From the NCBI RefSeq assembly GCF_038594945.1, contig NZ_JBCFYD010000001.1, forward strand, positions 372,001 to 436,000: a stretch of DNA of 64,000 bases, read 5' to 3'. A program made the position numbers and the translations under genes. This DNA comes from Fodinibius sp. Rm-B-1B1-1. GTDB taxonomy: Bacteria > Bacteroidota > Rhodothermia > Balneolales > Balneolaceae. Numbering within the stretch: position 1 is the stretch's first letter; each line of letters begins with the position of its first letter. The notes under the pieces were generated by a model. It was not told where the DNA came from. It saw only the letters and a program-made list of their open reading frames with translations, and made no database searches. Positions 43,560 to 53,092 of the stretch are shown here, in pieces.

Positions 43560-44948
43560 TTAAGAACCGTATCCCTCATTTTGTTCGAGTTCACCACCAC
43601 TTGCATCAATTTCACGCTGTGGTATAGGGAAAATTAAACTCGGATCATTCCAGGGAATACCACTGGCCGATCGTTCGAAACGCTTAGTATCATGTAACAC
43701 ATGACCTTCAAACGCCAACTCGATATAACGTTCAGTGAAAATATAATCTAAGTCAATATCGGTTGCATCAATATCTTCCTGACCAGCACGGCTTCTAACC
43801 ATATTAAAGTCATCTTCGGCCGGAAAGCCATTGATATCATTACCAGTTCTGAAACTGGCCTCACCACGCGTTAAATACATTTCAGCTAAACGAACAATAT
43901 TGATATTTCCATTACGGAAATTGGTCCATTTACTTGTAAGCGGTCCGCCAAATGATGCTCCGAAATGAATAAAGTCATCCCTGGTATCATCATCAGAATC
44001 AAACAAGCCGGTAAACAAATCAAAATAACCTGTCAATTCAATATCTTCCCTTCCAGAATATTGTGAACCCGCATAAAAGGTATTCATATCATTGGCTCCG
44101 TCTTGATCCGAAACCTGAACTGCGAATACATCTTCTGTAGAATTCGTGGGATTATTAAATGCCCCGGAAACGAGAGGTGTTAGTGAATAATTACCACTAT
44201 TGATAACACGACCAGCTTCTAATCCGGCATCTTCGTATTCACGCTGTTGTAAATATACACGCGATAAATAGGCCGAAGCTACATAGGTATTCCCAAGAAC
44301 GGTATTATCAATTTCGATATTTGACGGTAACAAAGCTTTCGCATCCGTCAAATCATTGATAACCTGAATATATACGTCCTCAACACTACTTCGGCTGGTT
44401 GGCGGATTATCAAAATCACGAGTAGGTTCTAATGCGATGGGCACACCAGGATTTTGTGATGGATCTCCATCACTCCAGTCTCGGCCAAACAACCGTACTA
44501 ACTCAAAGTATACAATACCTCGAATTAATTTGGCTTGGCCTTCAACTCGATTACGCATATCAGAATCCTCAATAACATCAAGTGCTGAAAGAGCATTATT
44601 GGTTGCATCGATAGTTTCATATCCCTGTAACCAAACATCTCTTACAAAACTATTATCGGTGAGGATATTTTTTGACCAGAGTTCATCAGGCTGAGAGAAC
44701 GTTCCAAACCAGGTAACACTTCCGTCATCTCCAAGTAGATCGGACCCATAAATAACCGTCCCACCTAAAAGATCAACGCTACTCAAATCATCATAAGCGC
44801 CAATAACAGCTGCTTCAACTTTTTGAGGTGTATTTAAAGCCTGATCTGCATCAATAGACTGCTTCGGTTCTACATCAAGCAAATCACTACATGATGTAAC
44901 AACCAGCATACATATTGCAAAAATGCTAAGTAATAGTTTGTTCTTCAT
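43560..44948 (-). CDS. SusD/RagB-family outer-membrane lipoprotein
   Basis: About 462 residues. A lipoprotein signal M-K-N-K-L-L-L with the lipobox V-T-S-C gives an acylated cysteine, followed by the SusD N-terminal region (D-L-L-D-V-E-P-K-Q-S-I-D) and the C-terminal R-L-A-E-M-Y-L-T-R-G-E-A and G-H-V-L-H-D-T-K-R. It is the surface ligand-binding lid of the SusC channel encoded directly upstream, 24 bases away. I use the ATG at 44948; one at 44963 would add five residues. Substrate (glycan or peptide) cannot be read: no hydrolase is adjacent. Confidence 0.95.
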   Translation of the reverse strand: MKNKLLLSIFAICMLVVTSCSDLLDVEPKQSIDADQALNTPQKVEAAVIGAYDDLSSVDLLGGTVIYGSDLLGDDGSVTWFGTFSQPDELWSKNILTDNSFVRDVWLQGYETIDATNNALSALDVIEDSDMRNRVEGQAKLIRGIVYFELVRLFGRDWSDGDPSQNPGVPIALEPTRDFDNPPTSRSSVEDVYIQVINDLTDAKALLPSNIEIDNTVLGNTYVASAYLSRVYLQQREYEDAGLEAGRVINSGNYSLTPLVSGAFNNPTNSTEDVFAVQVSDQDGANDMNTFYAGSQYSGREDIELTGYFDLFTGLFDSDDDTRDDFIHFGASFGGPLTSKWTNFRNGNINIVRLAEMYLTRGEASFRTGNDINGFPAEDDFNMVRSRAGQEDIDATDIDLDYIFTERYIELAFEGHVLHDTKRFERSASGIPWNDPSLIFPIPQREIDASGGELEQNEGYGS

Positions 44949-44972
44949 AATTGGGTAATCCATAGTTTATTT

Positions 44973-47900
44973 TTAAAATCCAACATTCAAGCCAAGTGTA
45001 ATTGTTCGAGCCTGAGGAGCAGAGTAGAAATCATTCCCTAAACTCAGGTTGCCCCCCGACAGGTAATCCGTGTTCACCTCGGGATCCCATCCTTCGTAAT
45101 CTGTGAACGTCAACAAATTCACACCGGATACATACACGCGTGCTTTGCTTAAACCAATTGTTTCAAGTGTACTGGCTGGCAAGTTATAACCAAATGTTAC
45201 TTTCTTGAGCCTCAAGTATGATCCATCCGAGAGATATCGTGAAGAGTCTCCCGTTCCATTCGCTCCAAAAAGTCGGGCTTGAGGTACATCGGTAATATCA
45301 CCGGGCTCTTGCCACCGATCGGTATATTGATCTTTGGTTTGGTTATCAAAGTAATCTGCACTGGCTGACTGAAAACGTCCACCGCCATTATAGATATCGT
45401 TGCCGTAAACAAACTGGAACAATACGTTCAGATCGAAGCCTTTATATTGGAAACGATTACTCAATCCTCCTGTAAAGTCAGGGTTGGGGTTACCAATGAC
45501 CACACGTTCAGCTGAGTTAAAACTATTTGTCACATAACGATCGCCATGCATTTCGTTTACTTGAAATACTGTACCATTATTGAGTTCTGCCTGCGTTGGC
45601 TCACGATTCAAGAAATAAATAGCATCACCATTAGCAGGATTTGCCCCAGCAAATTTTCTTGCGAAGAATACACCTATCGCTTCACCTTCAACCGCACGAT
45701 TAATATATCCACCTTCAATTACCTGACCATCAATATCGGTAACCTTATTGCGATTTATAGAAAAGTTAAAACTTGTATTCCAAGCAAATTCACCTACCGA
45801 ATTCACACTGTTTAAGACCAGCTCGAACCCTTTATTTTCTAACTTACCCAGATTTCTTGTTTGCACTTCATACCCTGTTGCACCGGGCACATTTACATTA
45901 AGAAGCAAGTCTTCGGTGTTTTTGATATAGTAGTCAACTTCACCTGTAATTCGATCTTCGAACAATCCGAAATCAACACCAAAATCTAATTGGGCTGTCT
46001 GCTCCCATTTTAAATCCTGATTTTCGATCTGAGTTGGTTGAATACCTGAAATGCGAGAATACGTGCTTGACCCAAACAATCCTTGAGATGGAAAGTTTCC
46101 AATTTCAGCATTTCCAGTAATTCCATAACTCGCTCTCAATTTTAAGAAACTGATAGTTTCGAAATTGGTTAAGAAGTCTTCATCTGAAAGCACCCAGCCT
46201 GCCGAAGCAGCAGGGAAGAATCCATAACGATTTTCGTCTGAGAAACGTGATGACCCATCAACACGAGCACTAATCGTCAATAGGTATTTCCCATTATAAT
46301 CGTAGTTGGCTCGAGAAAAATAAGACAAAAACGAATATGCCGTTTCTGTTGCCGTACCACCTGTTAGTAGTGCAGCATCAGATACCTGTTGGAAATCATC
46401 ATTGGGAAAGTTTTCGCCCTGTACCCAAGTTTCGTCTCGCTGGGTATATTGATATTCGAAACCACCAATAGCTTCCAAGTTGTGGTTTTCTGCTACAGAA
46501 GCATTAAATGTTAAATAATGGTTTGTATTATAATTTCCACGTCGAACAAAACGGTTATAACCTAATCCCAGAGGAGCCCCCGTATTGCGAGATACTTGAC
46601 TGTTATAATATTCTTCACCGTTTAATTCCAAAAGATCGATACCAAACTCGGAACGCCAAACCAAATTATCGATAACGTCATATTCTGCATATGCATTACC
46701 AACATTTCTAAAATTGGTTACCTGATACTTAGCATTATCCTTATAAAGCAAATTATTAAAATATAAGGTATTGGTATTCAGCTGATCTGTCGGCTGATAA
46801 TTAGGCAACGCATCTTCTGCTGGTTCATATATTGGGGTTATAGGAGGAAGTGCCACCAACTGTATAGGGGTAGCAAAACCATTATCATTTGAAACACGAT
46901 TATTGATTGATCGGGTTAATGATAGATTTGTTCCCAATCGTAAGTTGTCATTTACATTATGGTCTAAGTTTAAACGACCACTAATGCGCTCAAAGCTATT
47001 TCTAATCAAAATACCTTCTTCATCACTATAAGATCCAGATACATAAAAGGTTGTCTTCTCATTACCACCTGATGCACTCAAATCAAACTTATTAATTGAA
47101 GCATCTTGAAAAGCCTCACTTTGCCAATCTGAATTCACTTCTCCATTTCTCCAGTCCGTACCCGAAGAAAATGAATCAAATTGACCCTCAATATAGGCTC
47201 CTGACAGGTCCCCTCCCGGATAGTTTGCCGCTGCTTCTGTAAAAAGCTCAACATATTCTTCGGCATTTAGCCAGTCACGGGTTCGAGTAGGGTTACTAAA
47301 TCCCGTTTGATAATTTAGGGTAAACTCTGTTTGGCCAGACTGCCCACTTTTCGTAGTAATAATCACAACACCATTTGAAGCTCGTGATCCATAAATAGCT
47401 GCAGCAGAAGCATCTTTGAGGATATCGATCGATTCAATATCGTTATAATTCAAATCAGCTAATGGATTAGTAGGAGCTCCGTTGAACGATTCGTTTGAAG
47501 TCACCATTGGCACTCCATCAATTACGTAAAGCGGCTCACTACTTGCAGAAATTGAAGAGGATCCACGAATCTGCATTTGAATGCCTTGGCCAAGCTTACC
47601 ATTGCTTGAATTTACAAAGACACCAGCTGCCTGTCCTTGAATAGTAGACTCTACACTGTTTACCGGCATCTGTGATATTTCCTCACTTGATACCGATGAT
47701 ATATTTCCGGTTACTTCTTCTTTAATCCGAGAGCCGTATCCTACAACAACCACATCTTCAAGTTGCTGTACATCTTCCTGAAGCTGTACATTAATTTCAG
47801 TTTGATCTCCAATGGTAATCTCTTGGCTAACAAAGCCTACATAAGAGAATACTAAAACATCGTACTGCTCCGGAACGTCGAGAGAATAATTTCCCTGTGC

Positions 47901-48083
47901 ATTTGTTGCGGTTCCAATTCCCTGTGAACCTTGTACAAGAATAGTTACACCCGGAAGGGGTTCACCGCTGCTTGCTGATGTTACTGTTCCTGATATTTCA
48001 CGTTCCTGCGCCTGTGCTTCAGACGTCAGTCCGTATATCAGAAAAGCAGACAGCATAAGCATTACTGTAGCTTTGATCTTCAT
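44973..48083 (-). CDS. SusC/RagA-family TonB-dependent outer-membrane transporter
   Basis: 1036 residues. Signal peptide (1-25), then a carboxypeptidase-D-like domain (about 29-105: I-S-G-T-V-T, G-V-T-I-L-V-Q-G). Next come the TonB-box-like V-V-V-G-Y-G, the plug (S-S-I-S-A-S-S-E-P-L-Y-V-I-D-G-V-P) with the SusC signature Y-G-S-R-A-S-N-G-V-V-I, and a 22-strand barrel ending in L-G-L-N-V-G-F. With the SusD lipoprotein it imports oligomers under TonB control. The 5' leader has a small hairpin near 48126-48147. No sigma/anti-sigma pair or hybrid sensor is next to it. Confidence 0.96.
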   Translation of the reverse strand: MKIKATVMLMLSAFLIYGLTSEAQAQEREISGTVTSASSGEPLPGVTILVQGSQGIGTATNAQGNYSLDVPEQYDVLVFSYVGFVSQEITIGDQTEINVQLQEDVQQLEDVVVVGYGSRIKEEVTGNISSVSSEEISQMPVNSVESTIQGQAAGVFVNSSNGKLGQGIQMQIRGSSSISASSEPLYVIDGVPMVTSNESFNGAPTNPLADLNYNDIESIDILKDASAAAIYGSRASNGVVIITTKSGQSGQTEFTLNYQTGFSNPTRTRDWLNAEEYVELFTEAAANYPGGDLSGAYIEGQFDSFSSGTDWRNGEVNSDWQSEAFQDASINKFDLSASGGNEKTTFYVSGSYSDEEGILIRNSFERISGRLNLDHNVNDNLRLGTNLSLTRSINNRVSNDNGFATPIQLVALPPITPIYEPAEDALPNYQPTDQLNTNTLYFNNLLYKDNAKYQVTNFRNVGNAYAEYDVIDNLVWRSEFGIDLLELNGEEYYNSQVSRNTGAPLGLGYNRFVRRGNYNTNHYLTFNASVAENHNLEAIGGFEYQYTQRDETWVQGENFPNDDFQQVSDAALLTGGTATETAYSFLSYFSRANYDYNGKYLLTISARVDGSSRFSDENRYGFFPAASAGWVLSDEDFLTNFETISFLKLRASYGITGNAEIGNFPSQGLFGSSTYSRISGIQPTQIENQDLKWEQTAQLDFGVDFGLFEDRITGEVDYYIKNTEDLLLNVNVPGATGYEVQTRNLGKLENKGFELVLNSVNSVGEFAWNTSFNFSINRNKVTDIDGQVIEGGYINRAVEGEAIGVFFARKFAGANPANGDAIYFLNREPTQAELNNGTVFQVNEMHGDRYVTNSFNSAERVVIGNPNPDFTGGLSNRFQYKGFDLNVLFQFVYGNDIYNGGGRFQSASADYFDNQTKDQYTDRWQEPGDITDVPQARLFGANGTGDSSRYLSDGSYLRLKKVTFGYNLPASTLETIGLSKARVYVSGVNLLTFTDYEGWDPEVNTDYLSGGNLSLGNDFYSAPQARTITLGLNVGF

Positions 48084-48125
48084 AATAACCTCATATGTGT
48101 TAGGTAATGGTTGAATGGAAGGTGC

Positions 48126-48147
48126 TGGTCCTGCAACCTCGGGACCT
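48126..48147 (-). promoter_or_regulatory. Small hairpin in the SusC leader
   Basis: GGTCC (48127-48131) and GGACC (48142-48146) can pair in the transcript leader 45-65 bases before the SusC ATG; an A-rich run precedes it on the minus strand. It may be a simple structured leader; no T-run follows, so not a terminator. Confidence 0.25.
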
Positions 48148-48280
48148 GTTTTTTTACCGTATCGTATGTAGCCCTTCTTATTTACTATGACCTATAATTC
48201 AAAAACTTATAATTATAGTCAATAAATTATGATAATATTTTTCTGAGTCGGTAACTAACCTAATTTTATTAACCAATAAA

Positions 48281-49441
48281 CTATTTGATATTTTTAATCA
48301 GTTCATTAGCCTGCTCTCGATAGCTCTTTTTTACGTTCGATTGAACAACATTCTTAAGGTAGGATTTTGCCTGCTCTGTGCTTCCCTCTTCATGTAGTAA
48401 TTTACCGGCATAATATCCTGACACTACATAAAAAGGTCTACTCTGGGTATTTGGCAGTTTTTTTGATATCTCGAATGCTTTCTTAAAACAAGTCAGTGCC
48501 TCGTTTTTATTTCCCTCTTGTTCCAAAATACGCCCCTTCCACGTCAACAGTTCTTCTTTTAAAATACCTTTATGAGGTAATTCTTTCTTCTCCCATCGAT
48601 TAACACTTTCCTCAATTACTTGTAATGCATTCGCAAACTGCTGCTGGCGATAATAGCTTTTAACTAAAATACGAACGTAATAATTATTATGTGGATATTG
48701 TTCATATAACTCCTCAAAATGACGAACAGCTATATCAAATTCTTTCTCATAATTGTAATTAATATTACCCAAAAAATAGGTGGCCTCAGCACGGGCAAAC
48801 ACTCCCTCTTTCGAAGCCCTCCTTATAAATTGCAACCCCTTCTCCTGATTGCCATTTGGCATCGCCCAAGACACCGTCTTTACAGCCGGATACCTATCCG
48901 GAATGTAATCCAGATAGTACAATTTAAGCCCCTCGGCAAGTTTCAAATCTTTGAGGTTGGGCTGAACATCTAACAAGTAATTATACGCCTTTATCGCTTC
49001 GCGGCCATAATTTATACTCGATATCCACTTTTCGCGATTTGCATATTGACGTGCCGTGTAGCCATTACTGATCGCTTTAATCAACAACCCATCAACATGT
49101 TTAGATTGATCATGCAACAATTTACTTGCCACATAATCAGTCTTTTTCATTTGCTTAATGAACTCCCTATCGTGCGAATGATCATTCAGATCCGACAGTA
49201 CAGTCCACCACAATTGCATGCCCTCAAAAAGTGACCACAAGGGATGATCAGGATACTGCTCTTTCCATGGCTGCAGCTTTTGTTCGGCACTCTCGAAATT
49301 AAAGTTATAGACAGAATCTACTGCTACCTTAGCATCTTCTCGAAATGCCGGGTCATTTATCAGTTCAGGAACCTGAGCAGTAGCAGAAAGAGCAAAAAAC
49401 AAGAAACCTGTAGCAAGAACTATAATACGAATACTATTCAC
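48281..49441 (-). CDS. Secreted TPR-repeat protein
   Basis: 386 residues. A signal peptide (about 1-22, ending A-T-A-Q) leads into a helical protein with several tetratricopeptide-like repeats: A-I-K-A-Y-N-Y-L-L-D-V-Q-P, A-V-R-H-F-E-E-L-Y-E-Q-Y-P-H-N, A-L-T-C-F-K-K-A-F-E. Such proteins are scaffolds in the periplasm. The start is GTG at 49441. It ends 198 bases before the SusC start and is not obviously co-transcribed with it. The alpha/beta hydrolase gene is upstream on the same strand. Confidence 0.82.
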   Translation of the reverse strand: MNSIRIIVLATGFLFFALSATAQVPELINDPAFREDAKVAVDSVYNFNFESAEQKLQPWKEQYPDHPLWSLFEGMQLWWTVLSDLNDHSHDREFIKQMKKTDYVASKLLHDQSKHVDGLLIKAISNGYTARQYANREKWISSINYGREAIKAYNYLLDVQPNLKDLKLAEGLKLYYLDYIPDRYPAVKTVSWAMPNGNQEKGLQFIRRASKEGVFARAEATYFLGNINYNYEKEFDIAVRHFEELYEQYPHNNYYVRILVKSYYRQQQFANALQVIEESVNRWEKKELPHKGILKEELLTWKGRILEQEGNKNEALTCFKKAFEISKKLPNTQSRPFYVVSGYYAGKLLHEEGSTEQAKSYLKNVVQSNVKKSYREQANELIKNIK

Positions 49442-49476
49442 CGGCTTTTTACTTTTACAACTGATAAAATCGGGAC

Positions 49477-50340
49477 TTATTTTAGATGGGCAAGCATCCA
49501 GCTTTCTGTTTTCTTTAAAACCGTACGAAATGCCTGTGGGAAACCATCCCCTTCATACGGATGCGCTGTATCAAAGGTATGTCCCGAACCGGGGATAAGC
49601 TTAAGCTCTTTTTTATCAGACACACAGTTATCATATAACTTTTGAGCCTCACTATACGGTACGGCCTCATCTCCTTTGGAATGAATGAACAGTGCCGGGA
49701 CCTCCAACTCCTGAGCGCGTTTTACAGCCATCAATCGATCAGCATTTTCAAGGGCATCCTTATAAACAACATCCTTAACCGGCATAATCTGACCTGTTCT
49801 GCCATTTTTAATTTCCGTAACACCTTTTTGAGTCCAATCGCTGATCATCTCATCACTCCAGCGAGCGTTATAATTTGCTACAGCCGACCACGTCACCAGA
49901 CTTTTTATCTGATTATACTCCGCGGCCGCAGCTACTGCTGTGTGTCCACCCCGAGAATGGCCAATAATTCCAATTTTATCGATATTTAACGAACAGTTGT
50001 TTCCTATTTTCTGGGATTGCAACGCCTCAATAACACTTCCCACATCATCCAAATCCTGACTCAGAGTTTCGCGGGCAAACAACTCCAGTTGATCAAATTC
50101 CGTCATACTTTCACCTACTCCATTGAGCGAAAAGTTCATAGCCAGTACTGCAAATCCAGCTTTACTCAATTCTGCACATGCATGGGGGAAAGCACCCCAA
50201 TTTTTAAATCCCTTGAAACCGTGTAGAAAAATTATGACGGGTAACGATTCTCTTATGGCATTATCAGGGATATAAAGATCATAATAAATCGGTAACTTTT
50301 CTGAAGATGGAACAGAACCTGAGATCTTTTCGACTTCCAT
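49477..50340 (-). CDS. Alpha/beta hydrolase (dienelactone-hydrolase-like)
   Basis: 287 residues from the ATG at 50340. Oxyanion-hole region F-L-H-G-F-K-G-F-K-N-W-G, nucleophile elbow G-H-S-R-G-G with the catalytic Ser, acid Asp in H-S-K-G-D-E-A-V-P and His in G-S-G-H-T-F-D form the triad. No signal peptide, so cytosolic. The open frame reaches a TTG at 50397, but the extra 19 residues lie in non-domain sequence. Substrate is probably an ester; unknown. Confidence 0.9.
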   Translation of the reverse strand: MEVEKISGSVPSSEKLPIYYDLYIPDNAIRESLPVIIFLHGFKGFKNWGAFPHACAELSKAGFAVLAMNFSLNGVGESMTEFDQLELFARETLSQDLDDVGSVIEALQSQKIGNNCSLNIDKIGIIGHSRGGHTAVAAAAEYNQIKSLVTWSAVANYNARWSDEMISDWTQKGVTEIKNGRTGQIMPVKDVVYKDALENADRLMAVKRAQELEVPALFIHSKGDEAVPYSEAQKLYDNCVSDKKELKLIPGSGHTFDTAHPYEGDGFPQAFRTVLKKTESWMLAHLK

Positions 50341-50448
50341 ATTGCTTAGAAAATATTTTGGGGAACTATTATTAACTACCTGCCAGACTGGACTCAACTT
50401 ACCGATATAAAGATGCTAAAATAAATTCAGCATGACATCTTTGGATAA

Positions 50449-51252
50449 TTAATCAAAATCCAGTGGATCGAGCTTCACTAACTTACGCAGACCATTAATC
50501 TCTTTTTTGCGCAGATATCGCCAGCGACCCATTTTTACATCTTTGAGCGTCAAACCTGCGTACTCTACACGCTTTAGCTTTGTCACTTCCGTCCCAAAAT
50601 ACTCGACCATCCGACGTACCAATCGATTTCGGCCCTCAAAAATAGACATTACAAAACCATTAGGGTTTCGGATAATATTATACCCTTGGGCTGTGCCGTC
50701 TTCGAGCTCAATTCCTTCAGCCAGCTGTTCCAGCTCATCACCACCCAGTCTGCGTTCCGTTTCCACTTCATAGGTTTTACGTACCTCATAGCTGGGATGC
50801 ATCAAGCGATTGGCAAGATCTCCGTCATTCGTCAAAATAAGCAAACCCATGGTATGCCGATCAAGCCGCCCCACAGGATATACCCGCTTGCCCGTGGCAT
50901 TTTCGATCTTATCCATTACGGTATCACGATCACGGGGATCATCAGTAGTCGTAATGGTATCCTTGGGCTTATTTAACAGAATATATACAAACTTTTCGAG
51001 GCTCAGTGTTTGCCCCTCAACCTCAACTTTATCTGTCCGCAGAACCTTTACCCCCATCTGGGTGACGACTTCATCATTAACCTTCACCTTTCCGGCTGCA
51101 ATGTAATCATCCGCCTTACGACGAGAGGTAAATCCACAGTGCGCAATATATTTATTCAGACGAATTTCCTCGTCTTTATCATAATCCTGATCCACTTGGT
51201 GATCAGGCTCTTTAATTTTTCCTCGATTACTCCTCTTCCGTTTTCGACCCAT
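50449..51252 (-). CDS. rluB: 23S rRNA pseudouridine synthase, RluB/RsuA family
   Basis: 267 residues. An N-terminal basic tail precedes an S4 RNA-binding domain (I-R-L-N-K-Y-I-A-H-C-G-F-T-S-R-R-K-A-D) and the catalytic domain with G-R-L-D-R-H-T-M-G-L-L (the Asp is the nucleophile) and N-R-L-V-R-R-M. It modifies rRNA in the cytosol; RluB targets U2605 in E. coli. It overlaps the end of scpB by 26 bases: the reading frames encode the RluB basic start and the ScpB acidic end from the same DNA. The scpB-rluB order is widespread. RluB rather than RsuA is suggested by scpB linkage. Confidence 0.92.
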   Translation of the reverse strand: MGRKRKRSNRGKIKEPDHQVDQDYDKDEEIRLNKYIAHCGFTSRRKADDYIAAGKVKVNDEVVTQMGVKVLRTDKVEVEGQTLSLEKFVYILLNKPKDTITTTDDPRDRDTVMDKIENATGKRVYPVGRLDRHTMGLLILTNDGDLANRLMHPSYEVRKTYEVETERRLGGDELEQLAEGIELEDGTAQGYNIIRNPNGFVMSIFEGRNRLVRRMVEYFGTEVTKLKRVEYAGLTLKDVKMGRWRYLRKKEINGLRKLVKLDPLDFD

Positions 51253-52072
51253 TGTCTAAGTTTTCTTCCTCATCTTCCAATTCATTTTCTAATTCCGCAT
51301 CTTCTTCATTATCCTCATCCTCGAGCTGTAATATATCAGCCGTATATTCATCCAAATCAGGAACATCCTCCTCATCAATTTTTTCCACGGCATCAATTAA
51401 CGACATCGCTGTACGAGTAGCATCTTCATCCTCGGCCGTTTCTTTTAGCTCTTCGAGCTCAAGCTGACGATCAAATAAAAACTGCCGGTGCTCGGCCATA
51501 TCATCATCTTTAAGAATTTCCTCAATCTCTCGGGGCTTTGGCAACTCATCAATAGAGTTGATACCAAAATGCTTTAAAAAGTGCTTTGTCGTTTTATAGA
51601 GCAGCGGTTTACCCGGCGCATCCAAGCGTCCCGATACTTCGATAAGCACTTTTTCTAATAGCTGGCGCAACATATAACCCGAATCCACGCCGCGAATATC
51701 ATCAACTTCGGGTTTTGTAATCGGCTGTTTATAAGCCACAATAGCCAAGGTTTCAATCGCCGACTGAGACAGCTTTCGGTAGGCACTTTCGTGCTGAAAG
51801 ATACTCAGCCAAGGTTCAAACCGCTTTTTTGTGGCAAACGTATATCCACCAGCCACTTCTTGAATCGTAAAGGCCAAACCATTTTCTTCGTACCGCTGAT
51901 TCAGCTTTTCCACAAAAAGCTCTATGGCATCTACTTCCAATCCCAGGTTTTCTTCTCCTTTGGCAATAATTTCACAAATCTTCTCCTCAGAAATAGGCTC
52001 CGGACTGGCAAAGATCAGCGCTTCTATAACTGACGACAAGCGCGTGCCGTCAACAAATTGATAATCTTGCAT
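51227..52072 (-). CDS. scpB: Segregation and condensation protein ScpB
   Basis: 281 residues: two winged-helix domains with I-E-A-L-I-F-A-S-P-E-P-I at the start and A-Y-K-Q-P-I-T-K-P-E-V-D-D-I-R-G-V-D-S, L-L-E-K-V-L-I-E-V-S-G-R in the core. It binds ScpA and SMC in chromosome condensation. The C-terminal ~80 residues form a very acidic, Glu/Asp-rich tail longer than in model ScpB. scpA is not adjacent. The 3' end overlaps rluB. Confidence 0.93.
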   Translation of the reverse strand: MQDYQFVDGTRLSSVIEALIFASPEPISEEKICEIIAKGEENLGLEVDAIELFVEKLNQRYEENGLAFTIQEVAGGYTFATKKRFEPWLSIFQHESAYRKLSQSAIETLAIVAYKQPITKPEVDDIRGVDSGYMLRQLLEKVLIEVSGRLDAPGKPLLYKTTKHFLKHFGINSIDELPKPREIEEILKDDDMAEHRQFLFDRQLELEELKETAEDEDATRTAMSLIDAVEKIDEEDVPDLDEYTADILQLEDEDNEEDAELENELEDEEENLDNGSKTEEE

Positions 52073-52141
52073 AACTCAAATAAGTAGAAATTTCTTTTAA
52101 CATCCCATAAATCACGATCGAGGGTTAAAATAACAAAAATA

Positions 52142-53092
52142 TTACCCTTCATTCTCTTTAATGATAAAAAAGCCATCATTGCCCTGATTCTGGTATAGGG
52201 GCATCAAAATATACCCATCCGTATGCGCAATAATTTTACCATCACTGTCACTGGCCAACCACTCTCCCTTTTTAATGGGTTGGAAGTTCGAATAACCCGG
52301 TCGCATTTTAAATTCATCACCTGGTTCAATAATATGTTGATACACTAACTCCGTTTCTACCGGCAGGTGTTTGGTGTGACTCCTCAAATGACGTTCAAAT
52401 TCTTTTATTTTTGCCACATACTGCTTCTCAATACATCCCACCGCATGCAGCAAAAGTAATAGTGAAGCTGTAATATTATATTCGGTGAGTTCATTTTCGT
52501 GCTGCCCCCCCTCCAGGCCAAAAGAAATAAAATCCTGCTGTTGATAGTAGCCCAAAGCCGTTCCGCGCAGGGACTTCTCAATCCCAAAAACCATAGGGAC
52601 GTGCAAGTTCGACAACAACCTACGCTGACGGGGATCGGTATTCGTAATACTAAACATATTACCCTCGGCCGAAAACGTATGAATATCAGCCAAAATAATT
52701 GGGCCGTCCGTCCCTCGTTCAATGCCATCCAGTACAGTGAGTAATTGCTTCATCTGTCGCCGTTCGCTGGACTCAATCTGAGCTTCAGGCGTATTCCGGA
52801 CCTGATCAATGATGGCCGGAAACCAAAGCCGATTCATATCCTCATCGATATACCGGACCTGGTGCTCTAATGCCGGTAAATTGGCTCGTAAAATTATGAG
52901 CCGGCCATTTATTTTGGGATAAATGCCATCCAGCATCTCAAAAATATTCTGCGCGGCATCCACTCCGGCATACTCATTGCCGTGTATGCCGGTTACTACT
53001 ATTACCGTAGGACCATCGGGATCACCTTCAATGGTTCCCAAAATCCTATTTTCTGCTTCCGTTTGTATGTTAGCTATTGTCGGACTCCTCAT
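52142..53092 (-). CDS. M14-type succinylglutamate desuccinylase/aspartoacylase-family hydrolase
   Basis: 316 residues. Zinc-site motif G-I-H-G-N-E (His and Glu ligands), the later His in A-D-I-H-T-F-S-A-E-G, and N-x-x-R-x-x-x-x-x-D-E-D-M-N-R near residue 85 fit the AstE/ASPA subfamily of M14 carboxypeptidases, which release acyl groups from acyl-amino acids. The Asp/Glu residues for catalysis are plausible but not checked. It is encoded immediately after the GCS2-CBS gene and overlaps its last 23 bases, so the pair is translationally coupled. Substrate unknown. Confidence 0.9.
   Translation of the reverse strand: MRSPTIANIQTEAENRILGTIEGDPDGPTVIVVTGIHGNEYAGVDAAQNIFEMLDGIYPKINGRLIILRANLPALEHQVRYIDEDMNRLWFPAIIDQVRNTPEAQIESSERRQMKQLLTVLDGIERGTDGPIILADIHTFSAEGNMFSITNTDPRQRRLLSNLHVPMVFGIEKSLRGTALGYYQQQDFISFGLEGGQHENELTEYNITASLLLLLHAVGCIEKQYVAKIKEFERHLRSHTKHLPVETELVYQHIIEPGDEFKMRPGYSNFQPIKKGEWLASDSDGKIIAHTDGYILMPLYQNQGNDGFFIIKENEG

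Noticed and set aside
50409-50442. AAAGATG/CATCTTT arms after rluB as a terminator
   Set aside because: Seven pairs with a 20-base loop and no T-run; too weak to call.
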